Shown here piece after piece: positions 1 through 5,011 of a stretch of DNA of 5,011 nucleotides. The position numbers were made by a program, and so were the translations under genes. Source of the stretch: Spirochaetota bacterium (GTDB lineage Bacteria > Spirochaetota > Spirochaetia > SZUA-6); contig QNBI01000187.1 in the NCBI GenBank assembly GCA_003641675.1, positions 1 through 5,011 of the forward strand. The letters are read 5' to 3'. Below the pieces are notes generated by a model. The model did not search any database and had not been told where the DNA came from. It was given only the letters and a program-made list of their open reading frames with translations. The stretch's first letter is position 1; every line of letters begins with the position of its first letter.

Positions 1-1
1 A

Positions 2-592
2 AAGGCGGTTCAAAATATATTTTCCGGTTTAGGACAGAAGGGGAAAATGGAGATTATCTCTGCCGGTAGAGAACCTTCAATAGAAACGAAGATGGGAACT
101 ACACGGTTAAAGCTGCTGGAAGCAGCAAAGAACATTGAGGGGGCAAATGATTGGAGCTTTGACCGTGCATTAAGAATAGCTGCTGCCGATTTAATACCGA
201 GGGAAGGCAGGAAATCGATAGTTTATATCGGGAAAGGATTATTAAATCACCTTTCCTTTAAGAATTATTCTTTAATTCAGCTTGCGGATTATCTTAAGAA
301 TAACAGCATAGATTTTTATACAGTCTCCCTTGAAAATATAAGACCTGCGGATGAGCTGGTATTTTTAACCGAACAAACGGGAGGCAGAGGATACTTTTTA
401 AATTCTCCGGAAGGAATTACACGTATAGTAAATGATATAGAAGGTAAAATTATGCCTATCTACACACTTTCATTTATATCACATTCCGAATCCGATTTCG
501 GGCGTAAGTATATAAAATTAAGTTCCGAAGTTACAGTTCAGAAAAAAAGCGGACGGGATGATAGCGGTTATTACGCGCCATTAAGGTTCTAA
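2..592 (+). CDS. VWFA-related domain protein, C-terminal part (5' end outside window)
   Basis: The reading frame is open to the left edge: 15 sense codons precede the first ATG at 47 and continue the domain pattern, and no ribosome binding site precedes that ATG, so the gene starts upstream. The visible 196 residues match the second half of the VWFA-related domain often seen in Acidobacteria and similar bacteria. A helix (SFDRALRIAAADLI) is followed by GRKSIVYIGKG, the strand-4 region. Next comes an alternating segment ending IDFYTVSL, then the family signature EQTGGRGYF (bases about 371-397), a helix that begins IVNDIEGK, and a final beta region ending GYYAPLRF, the usual end of such proteins. 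The N-terminal MIDAS loop (DxSxS) and any signal peptide lie outside the window. The position that normally reads T/S-D-G after strand 4 is IGKG here, so metal binding may be lost. Function unknown; family members are often exported or surface-linked. Family assignment is good, role unresolved. Confidence 0.8.
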   Translation, partial: KAVQNIFSGLGQKGKMEIISAGREPSIETKMGTTRLKLLEAAKNIEGANDWSFDRALRIAAADLIPREGRKSIVYIGKGLLNHLSFKNYSLIQLADYLKNNSIDFYTVSLENIRPADELVFLTEQTGGRGYFLNSPEGITRIVNDIEGKIMPIYTLSFISHSESDFGRKYIKLSSEVTVQKKSGRDDSGYYAPLRF

Positions 593-595
593 AAC

Positions 596-624
596 TTGAC
601 ATTATTGTTTCTATAATCTATGAT
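596..624 (+). promoter_or_regulatory. Sigma-70-type promoter for the oxidoreductase operon
   Basis: A perfect -35 hexamer TTGACA (596-601) is followed after exactly 17 nt by TATGAT (619-624), one mismatch from the -10 consensus. The -35 begins 3 nt after the stop codon of the VWFA-related gene. Predicted transcription start is near 631, giving a leader of about 180 nt before the GTG start at 815. It is the best promoter match seen in the intergenic region and is correctly placed to drive the five-gene operon. A second TATAAT (612-617) lies only 10 nt from the -35 and is not usable with it. Confidence 0.6.
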
Positions 625-635
625 TTTAAATCATA
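619..635. promoter_or_regulatory. Perfect inverted repeat over the -10 box, candidate operator
   Basis: TATGATTTTAAATCATA is an uninterrupted palindrome: 8-bp arms (619-626 and 628-635) around one central T. It covers the whole -10 hexamer and reaches past the predicted transcription start, where a bound repressor would block RNA polymerase. Symmetry and place are seen directly; the operator role is inferred. It matches no regulator box that I can name with confidence. Because it is all A/T except one G and one C per symmetric pair, chance symmetry in AT-rich DNA remains possible. Confidence 0.35.
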
Positions 636-814
636 ATAGTACAGAGGGTTTGCTCGATTTGGATATTTTATTTGCCTTTTTTGTCTTCTACAATGGAGCA
701 ATTTCTTAACAAGAAATGCAGCTTAATTTGAATCTTCTCTTTCGTTGTGAAAAACAGGGAAGGGGTGTTATCTATTTAGGCTTTAAAAGAATATATATTT
801 AGGGAAACTAATCC
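625..814 (+). other. Long untranslated leader with one small hairpin
   Basis: About 180 nt lie between the predicted transcription start and the GTG at 815, with no convincing small ORF. The only clear secondary structure is at 698-719: GC, one bulged A, ATTTCTT, loop AAC, AAGAAAT, GC. It lacks a following T-run, so it is not an intrinsic terminator. The 8-mer TATTTAGG occurs twice (773-780 and 796-803), the second copy running into the AGGGA ribosome binding site. I recognise no known riboswitch or T-box. Confidence 0.3.
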
Positions 815-1516
815 GTGATAAACTATGAACTAAAAAAAATACTTGATAAAAAGTTTCAGATATTCGGCGGAAGAATAGGGTCCGGGAAAACCGAAATAGC
901 TGTAAATATTGCAATAGCTTTAAAACTACAGGATGTGGGCAATACTCTTTTTGATATGGATATTGTTAAACCCTATGTAAGGATACGGGATATAAAAGAA
1001 AAAATTAGTGCTTATGAATTAACTATTATTTCTCCTCCGGATATAACCCGTACATTAGACCTTCCAATATTTCCTCCATATATAATAGGCAGATTAATGG
1101 AAAACGAAACTGTTAAAATACTGGATGTAGGAGGTGATCCTTACGGTGCCGGTTCTATTGCGCAATTTAGAAATGTAATAGAAACAGGCGGTTATAATTT
1201 TTTCTTTGTTGTAAATACTAAACGGCCGGAAACATCTACAGAAGATGAAATTATCTCTTCCTTTAGAGAGGTAGAGCATGCTTCCAGGTTAAAGGTAACA
1301 CATTTTATTTTAAACACAAATTTGCGATGGGAAACGACCCGTAGGGTTTTTGAGGAAGGTAAGGCTATTCTTGAAAAGGTATCGGCTAAGACCGGCATTC
1401 CGGTTGAATTTGGATGTGTGGAAAAAAATCATGAAGAAATCGCAGAGAACGCCGCTCTCCCGATTTTACCGCTGGAACTATTTATTAAACCGCTGCCGGA
1501 TTTGAGTAATAAATGA
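815..1516 (+). CDS. SIMIBI/MinD-like P-loop NTPase, first gene of the 2-oxoacid oxidoreductase operon
   Basis: A 233-residue soluble P-loop protein of the CobQ/CobB/MinD/ParA type; exact function unknown. Visible motifs: Walker A GRIGSGKT (19-26); a DMD motif (48-50) in TLFDMDIVKPYVRIRD, matching the second Asp-containing region of MinD-like NTPases; and a Walker B-like strand KILDVGGDPYGAG (Asp104). Later segments FFFVVNTKRPET (129-140) and VTHFILNTNL (161-170) resemble the core strands where such proteins contact the nucleotide. Arg20 occupies the place of the signature Lys of deviant Walker A proteins. The GTG start is fixed by AGGGA (801-805), 9 nt upstream, and by an in-frame TAA at 809-811 that prevents extension. 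The next gene follows after 54 nt on the same strand. Being co-transcribed with all four oxidoreductase genes suggests a role in assembling, loading or controlling that enzyme; this is inference. No membrane segment is seen. NTPase fold assignment is firm, partner and substrate are not. Confidence 0.8.
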   Translation: MINYELKKILDKKFQIFGGRIGSGKTEIAVNIAIALKLQDVGNTLFDMDIVKPYVRIRDIKEKISAYELTIISPPDITRTLDLPIFPPYIIGRLMENETVKILDVGGDPYGAGSIAQFRNVIETGGYNFFFVVNTKRPETSTEDEIISSFREVEHASRLKVTHFILNTNLRWETTRRVFEEGKAILEKVSAKTGIPVEFGCVEKNHEEIAENAALPILPLELFIKPLPDLSNK

Positions 1517-1559
1517 AAAAAAGTGGTAATTAAAATAGCTAATGTAATCTTTATTTTAC

Positions 1560-1565
1560 AAGGAG
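1560..1565 (+). promoter_or_regulatory. Ribosome binding site that fixes the ferredoxin start
   Basis: AAGGAG lies 5 nt before the ATG at 1571. It favours this start over an in-frame GTG at 1523, which would add 16 mostly hydrophobic residues unlike the ferredoxin family's N-terminus and has no comparable site in front of it. Confidence 0.75.
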
Positions 1566-1570
1566 TATTT

Positions 1571-1798
1571 ATGGAGACAAAAGTAATCATTAATGAAGAA
1601 CGGTGCAAAAGCTGCAGTTTATGTGTAAGCGTCTGCCCGAAAAATGTTTTGCGTATTTCTAATCGGTTAAATCCCAAGGGGTATCATCCTGCTGAACTGT
1701 TCAACAATGATGAGTGTATTTCCTGCGGATTTTGTTACCTGATATGCCCGGATGCTGCTATCGTAGAGGTTAGGCGTCCTATTAAAGTGAAATCCTGA
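1571..1798 (+). CDS. 2-oxoacid:ferredoxin oxidoreductase delta subunit, 2x[4Fe-4S] ferredoxin (KorD/VorC type)
   Basis: A 75-residue bacterial-type ferredoxin with two complete cluster motifs: C12-x2-C15-x2-C18-x3-C22-P and C49-x2-C52-x2-C55-x3-C59-P. As in other such ferredoxins, the last Cys of each motif should complete the opposite cluster. It is the small electron-transfer subunit of the four-subunit oxidoreductase, passing electrons from the beta-subunit cluster to free ferredoxin. The spacer of 26 residues between motifs, with PKGYHP in it, is typical of KorD/VorC-like subunits. It lies directly before the alpha gene: its stop codon overlaps the alpha ribosome binding site, implying translational coupling. 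Called KorD in 2-oxoglutarate enzymes and VorC in methanogen ketoisovalerate enzymes; no symbol is given because the substrate is unproven. A free ferredoxin is unlikely given this context. Confidence 0.9.
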   Translation: METKVIINEERCKSCSLCVSVCPKNVLRISNRLNPKGYHPAELFNNDECISCGFCYLICPDAAIVEVRRPIKVKS

Positions 1799-1803
1799 GG
1801 AGG
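1797..1803 (+). promoter_or_regulatory. Strong ribosome binding site overlapping the ferredoxin stop codon
   Basis: GAGGAGG begins inside the TGA stop of the ferredoxin gene and sits 5 nt before the alpha-subunit ATG at 1809. Ribosomes finishing the ferredoxin can restart on the alpha gene, which would help keep the subunits in balance. Confidence 0.7.
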
Positions 1804-1808
1804 TAATT

Positions 1809-2873
1809 ATGAGTGAAAAGATTCTTATGAAAGGTGCGGAAGCCCTGGCGGAATCCGCTATCAGAGCCGGCTGCATGGCTTTTTTCGGCTATCCGATTAC
1901 ACCTCAAAATGAAACACCAGAATATTTTTCGCGGAGAATGCCCCAGGTTGGAAGAGTGTTCTTACAGGCGGAAAGTGAGGTTGCTGCAATAAATATGGTT
2001 TATGGAGCTGCATGTACGGGGACTCGTGTTATAACAACTTCATCCAGTCCGGGAATTAGTTTAATGCAGGAAGGGTTCAGTTATATTGCGAATTCTAATG
2101 TTCCGTGTGTAGTTGTTAACGTTATGCGGGGAGGGCCCGGTCTCGGGGATATTGCGCCTGCTCAGGGAGATTATAATCAAGCTACAAAGGGCGGTGGAAA
2201 TGGGGATTACCACTCTATCGTCATTGCTCCGCATACAGTTCAGGAAGCAGTTGATCTTATGTTCGATGCTTTTGAGCTGGCGGATAAGTATAGAATAATG
2301 GTTGTTATGCTTGTGGACGGATTAATGGGACAGATGATGGAACCTGTAGAATTTCGTGAATGGGTGGATGTAAAGAAAGAAGCTCCTGATTGGGCAACGG
2401 TAGGTCAGGGCAATAGAGATCATAGAAATATAATAACTTCTCTTGAAATACTTGCAGAGGGTCTTGAAAAAATGAATATAGCTTTACAGAAAAAATACTC
2501 GGAAATAAATCAGAATGAGAAGCGTTACGAAGAGTATAAAATGGATGACGCAGAATATGGGCTTACTGCATTTGGCACAGTGGCAAGGATATCTAAAACC
2601 GTAGTGGATATGGCAAGGAATAAGGGAATTAAACTTGGACTTATCCGGCCTGTTACTGTCTGGCCCTTTCCTAATGAGATATATGAAAAAAGAAGGGAGC
2701 AGGTAAAATCTTTCTTTGATGTTGAAATGAACGAAGGCCAAATGCTCATAGATGTACGTCTGGCCGTAGAAGGAAAAAGGCCTGTCTTTTACTACGGGAG
2801 GCTCGGAGGTGTTGTTCCTACGGCAGAAGAAATACTTGGAGAAATAGAGAAGAAGATAGGAGGGGCAAAATGA
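1809..2873 (+). CDS. vorB: 2-oxoacid:ferredoxin oxidoreductase alpha subunit (VorB/KorA family)
   Basis: A 354-residue, full-length alpha subunit carrying the pyrimidine-binding half of the TPP site (residues about 1-185) and the PFOR domain-II-like C-terminal region (about 245-345). Seen directly: GYPITP (27-32) with Thr31, AESEVAAINMVYGAA (54-68) with Glu57, SSSPGISLMQEG (78-89), and MRGGPGLG (106-113) with Arg107. By comparison with pyruvate:ferredoxin oxidoreductase, Thr31 and Arg107 should contact the substrate carboxylate and Glu57 the TPP aminopyrimidine. The DGLMGQMMEPVEF segment (170-182) is characteristic of the bacterial group that annotation pipelines name VorB (3-methyl-2-oxobutanoate dehydrogenase subunit), although the same family is also called KorA. 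Substrate is therefore only suggested. The gene overlaps the beta gene by 4 nt (ATGA), a sign of coupled translation. Acts in the cytoplasm as part of an oxygen-sensitive complex. Family assignment is very firm; branched-chain specificity is not. Confidence 0.93.
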   Translation: MSEKILMKGAEALAESAIRAGCMAFFGYPITPQNETPEYFSRRMPQVGRVFLQAESEVAAINMVYGAACTGTRVITTSSSPGISLMQEGFSYIANSNVPCVVVNVMRGGPGLGDIAPAQGDYNQATKGGGNGDYHSIVIAPHTVQEAVDLMFDAFELADKYRIMVVMLVDGLMGQMMEPVEFREWVDVKKEAPDWATVGQGNRDHRNIITSLEILAEGLEKMNIALQKKYSEINQNEKRYEEYKMDDAEYGLTAFGTVARISKTVVDMARNKGIKLGLIRPVTVWPFPNEIYEKRREQVKSFFDVEMNEGQMLIDVRLAVEGKRPVFYYGRLGGVVPTAEEILGEIEKKIGGAK

Positions 2874-3616
2874 AAACTCTTTATAAAATACCAGAAGCTT
2901 TTACCGATAGACCTACGACATACTGTCCGGGATGCCCGCATGGTATAGCTCATAGATTGGTTTCTGAACTGCTCGATGAGATGGATCTAACTAAAAAAAC
3001 AGTAATTGTCTGGCCGGTTGGGTGCTCTGTTTTCGGCTATTATTTTATAGGCACGGACGCGGTGGAAGCGGCGCACGGGAGAGCCTGCGCCATGGCAACG
3101 GGGATTAAACGCAGCCATCCGGAATCATTTGTTATGACTTATCAGGGAGACGGAGATCTTGCATCGATAGGAATAGCGGAAACTGTACATGCTGCAGCCC
3201 GTGGAGAAAGAATTTCTGTTATTTATGTGAATAACGGCAATTACGGCATGACAGGCGGACAGATGGCGCCTACAACTCTTCTTGGCCAGGTAACTACAAC
3301 TTCGCCTTATGGTCGTGAAGCGCTTGCGAACGGTTTTCCGTTAAAAGTACCGGAAATGCTTGCAGCAATTGACGGACCTGCATATATTGCCCGTGCAGCT
3401 CTTGACAGTCCTAAACATATAATACAGGCAAAAAAGTTTATTAAACGGGCATTTACAGCCCAGAGAAAGGAGCTCGGGTTTTCACTTGTAGAATTGATAT
3501 CTTCGTGTCCTACAAACTGGAAAATGACGCCGGAAGAAGCTCTTAAAAGAATAAAGAACCAGGTGCTCCCGGTTTTCCCGATAGGGGAGCTGAAAGTTGA
3601 TGAGGAGGTAGAGTAA
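2870..3616 (+). CDS. 2-oxoacid:ferredoxin oxidoreductase beta subunit (TPP and [4Fe-4S] binding)
   Basis: A 248-residue catalytic beta subunit. The TPP diphosphate/Mg site is visible as GDGDLASIG (93-101) followed by NNGNYGMTGGQMAPTT (121-136). The four Cys expected to hold the [4Fe-4S] cluster are all present: CPGC (Cys19, Cys22), GCS (Cys52) and SSCPTNW (Cys213). The enzyme decarboxylates a 2-oxoacid on TPP, takes out two electrons through this cluster and transfers the acyl group to CoA. Three residues after Cys52 there is Phe55, where 2-oxoglutarate-using enzymes have Lys or Arg, so a hydrophobic side chain is favoured. AGGAGG (2858-2863) lies 6 nt before the ATG, which overlaps the alpha stop. 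Equivalent to KorB, or to the N-terminal half of the fused methanogen VorA; no symbol is given because of that conflict. Family assignment is very firm. Confidence 0.93.
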   Translation: MKTLYKIPEAFTDRPTTYCPGCPHGIAHRLVSELLDEMDLTKKTVIVWPVGCSVFGYYFIGTDAVEAAHGRACAMATGIKRSHPESFVMTYQGDGDLASIGIAETVHAAARGERISVIYVNNGNYGMTGGQMAPTTLLGQVTTTSPYGREALANGFPLKVPEMLAAIDGPAYIARAALDSPKHIIQAKKFIKRAFTAQRKELGFSLVELISSCPTNWKMTPEEALKRIKNQVLPVFPIGELKVDEEVE

Positions 3617-3618
3617 TC

Positions 3619-4170
3619 ATGGAAAAACAGGTTGTAATTTCTGGCTTCGGAGGCCAGGGTGTAATGCTCGCCGGAGAACTTCTTGCAGAGGCTGGAAAAG
3701 AAGAGAACAAACATGTGACCTTTCTACCGTCCTATGGGCCGGAGATGCGGGGAGGAACGGCATATTGTGATGTTATCGTCTCGGATGAAAATATAGCCTC
3801 TCCTGTTATATCTTTTCCGGAAGCCGCAATAATTCTTAATTTACCCTCGCTTACCAAATTTGAACCCTTAATGAAAAAAGGAGGAATAATTATCCTAAAT
3901 AAAACAATTATTCCCCAGAATGTTTCAAGAAAAGATATCCAGGCTTGTGAAATAGATGCACTAAATATGGCAAAAGAGCTTGGAAACGAAAAGGTGACAA
4001 ACCTTATCCTGTTAGGGGCATATGTTGAGCTTGAAAAAACAGTATCTGTGGACACTTTAAAAAAAGCTTTAAAGTTGTTCTTGACCGGTAGAAAAGAGAA
4101 ATTAATTCCAATTAATGAACAAGCTCTGGACGCAGGTGTAAAAGCTGCAAAAGCCTATTCATCACGTTAG
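3619..4170 (+). CDS. 2-oxoacid:ferredoxin oxidoreductase gamma subunit
   Basis: A 183-residue gamma subunit (POR/KorC family), of usual length and complete. Visible signatures are the N-terminal GFGGQGV (9-15) in a Rossmann-like beta-loop-alpha start, the strongly conserved SYGPEMRGGTA (38-48), and a later NLILLGAYVE (128-137). In related enzymes this domain helps form the CoA-binding side of the complex and holds the alpha and beta subunits together. It starts 2 nt after the beta stop codon; its ribosome binding site GAGGAGG (3602-3608) lies inside the last codons of beta. It is the last gene of the operon and meets the opposite-strand gene 19 nt after its stop. KorC in 2-oxoglutarate nomenclature; it corresponds to the C-terminal part of the fused methanogen VorA. 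Confidence 0.92.
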   Translation: MEKQVVISGFGGQGVMLAGELLAEAGKEENKHVTFLPSYGPEMRGGTAYCDVIVSDENIASPVISFPEAAIILNLPSLTKFEPLMKKGGIIILNKTIIPQNVSRKDIQACEIDALNMAKELGNEKVTNLILLGAYVELEKTVSVDTLKKALKLFLTGRKEKLIPINEQALDAGVKAAKAYSSR

Positions 4171-4180
4171 AGTCAGTTGA

Positions 4181-4212
4181 AAAACAGGTTTAAAATATAG
4201 CGAATATTTTCC
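4181..4212 (-). terminator. Weak possible intrinsic terminator of the minus-strand gene
   Basis: AAAATAT (4192-4198) and ATATTTT (4204-4210) pair around a 5-nt loop. GG (4187-4188) and CC (4211-4212) could extend the stem if three bases bulge. Read on the minus strand, the hairpin is followed within a few bases by TGTTTTTC. It lies over the end of the minus-strand coding region, in the 19-nt convergent gap. The stem is nearly all A/T and would be weak, so this is a tentative call. Confidence 0.25.
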
Positions 4213-5011
4213 AGGTTCCCTGATCCTCTTTAAAGTAATATTCCTGATACCGGGTCCAGAAAGGTATCCTATCGGAGAGGTCTATTTTGGTTTTTACTGT
4301 TAAAAGATAGACCGGTGCGGCAATCTGAGCTTTGAACTTATCAGAGTGTTCCAGAAATATGCTGCCCGGATATATGAGGCTCGAAATTGTAATACCGGAA
4401 AAATCAAGGTTATCAAAATACCCCTTGAAAGTAGTTTCCAGTTCTTTTTTAGTTATTGTAGTCTGAAGCTTAAGTATTTTAAGAGGGTCCTCAATATACC
4501 GCACTGCGCCCTCTGTATTTTTATCTAAGAATGCACTAATGCATTTTGTAAAATTATCTTTTATTTCAGAATATATATCGATTTTACCAGGAGCTGCTGC
4601 TGGTTTCTTTGCTGCAGATATAGAAGATTTCGGCCTCCAGGTTATAGGCGGAGGGGTAGCGCCGATAGAATATATAAGCCAAACATCCTTCGGCTTATAG
4701 AAGTAAAATGCCTGGTGTTTGGTCCAGAAGCCAATATAATTTGAAAAATCCTTTACGGCATCTATCGTAAGAATGTAGGTTGGTCCCCAGATACTTGAAA
4801 TATTTGAACTAGCCTGTGATATCCTTAAACTGTTAACATCATACACACTGGATGGAGGCAGGCCTAAAAGATTAATTTTGGAAAAAAGGTTGGATAAAGC
4901 TTTTCGAGCCTCATTTTGGCTGACATCTTCTGACAGCGATGAAATGTATACAGATCCCGCAAGCAGTTCAACAATTGAGTCGCTGTCTTCGGCTATGAGC
5001 GAGCCCACAAG
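4190..5011 (-). CDS. Protein with two tandem NTF2/SnoaL-like domains, N-terminus outside window
   Basis: The frame is open to the right edge. A GTG at 5006-5008 is a possible start but falls inside the first domain, so the gene very likely begins outside. The visible 272 residues (numbered from that GTG) form two related halves, about 1-116 and 146-272, joined by an Ala/Pro/Lys-rich linker (SSISAAKKPAAAPGK, 128-142). The halves align without gaps at an offset of 156 residues. Residues 78-115 and 234-271 share 15 of 38 positions, including FWT, Q, YF, W and I, for example FWTKHQAFYF versus FWTRYQEYYF. Each half has N-terminal helices then beta strands ending in a Trp-Ile/Phe edge (VWLIYSI, TWKIFAI), as in NTF2/SnoaL-like folds such as DUF4440-type proteins. 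No catalytic motif can be named. It converges on the oxidoreductase operon and is probably not functionally tied to it. Function unknown; fold assignment is by pattern only. Confidence 0.65.
   Translation of the reverse strand, partial: LVGSLIAEDSDSIVELLAGSVYISSLSEDVSQNEARKALSNLFSKINLLGLPPSSVYDVNSLRISQASSNISSIWGPTYILTIDAVKDFSNYIGFWTKHQAFYFYKPKDVWLIYSIGATPPPITWRPKSSISAAKKPAAAPGKIDIYSEIKDNFTKCISAFLDKNTEGAVRYIEDPLKILKLQTTITKKELETTFKGYFDNLDFSGITISSLIYPGSIFLEHSDKFKAQIAAPVYLLTVKTKIDLSDRIPFWTRYQEYYFKEDQGTWKIFAIF

Noticed and set aside
47..49. ATG at 47 as the real start of the VWFA-related gene
   Set aside because: The frame is open to the left edge, the upstream codons continue the domain pattern, and no Shine-Dalgarno sequence precedes it.
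612..617. Perfect TATAAT as the -10 box
   Set aside because: Only 10 nt separate it from TTGACA; TATGAT at 619-624 has the proper 17-nt spacing.
698..719. Hairpin as terminator of the VWFA-related gene
   Set aside because: The stem is A/T-rich and is not followed by a T-run on either strand.
741..756. Possible Rex-type redox operator around TTGTGAAAAAC
   Set aside because: Only one half-site is visible; the inverted TTCACAA-like half is absent.
1523..1570. GTG at 1523 as the ferredoxin start, giving a longer protein with a hydrophobic N-terminus
   Set aside because: No ribosome binding site fits it, the extra residues do not suit the ferredoxin subunit family, and AAGGAG is ideally placed for the ATG at 1571.
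3307..3714. Long antisense open frame opposite the beta and gamma genes
   Set aside because: It lies fully over two genes with clear conserved motifs and its own translation shows no recognisable domain; it is a codon-usage shadow.
3732..4055. Antisense open frame opposite the gamma gene
   Set aside because: Low-complexity Ser/Phe/Ile composition is typical of the reverse of a coding gene; there is no domain or ribosome binding site.

Overview
The window looks like a piece of a chromosome from a moderately AT-rich, strictly anaerobic bacterium. The basis is a complete four-subunit, oxygen-sensitive 2-oxoacid:ferredoxin oxidoreductase, Shine-Dalgarno sequences of bacterial type and tight operon packing. 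The lineage cannot be fixed from the sequence. The flanking genes (a VWFA-related protein and a duplicated NTF2-like protein) would suit an uncultivated or deep-branching Gram-negative group, but that is a guess. No mobile element, CRISPR array, tRNA or rRNA is visible.

Layout: bases 2-592 (+) hold the C-terminal part of a VWFA-related domain protein that enters from the left edge. Bases 593-814 are intergenic. They hold a good sigma-70-type promoter (TTGACA, 17 nt, TATGAT) that starts 3 nt after the upstream stop codon, a perfect 8-bp inverted repeat over the -10 box, and a leader of about 180 nt with one small hairpin. Bases 815-4170 (+) form a five-gene operon: a SIMIBI-like P-loop NTPase, a 2x[4Fe-4S] ferredoxin subunit, the alpha subunit (VorB/KorA family), the TPP- and [4Fe-4S]-binding beta subunit, and the gamma subunit. 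On the opposite strand, converging with the operon after a 19-nt gap, bases 4190-5011 hold the 3' part of a gene for a protein with two tandem NTF2/SnoaL-like halves. It runs off the right edge.

How the genes work together: the delta, alpha, beta and gamma subunits together should carry out CoA-dependent oxidative decarboxylation of a 2-oxoacid to an acyl-CoA plus CO2 with reduction of ferredoxin, or the reverse. Key residues for TPP, substrate and Fe-S clusters appear intact. The alpha subunit resembles proteins usually named VorB (branched-chain 2-oxoacid), and the beta subunit has Phe where 2-oxoglutarate enzymes carry Lys/Arg, so 2-oxoglutarate is not the most likely substrate. The P-loop NTPase leading the operon is the least understood part. 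Its place suggests a role in maturation, cofactor loading or regulation of the oxidoreductase. I see no clearly new multi-gene system; this NTPase and the duplicated NTF2-like protein are the parts most worth following.
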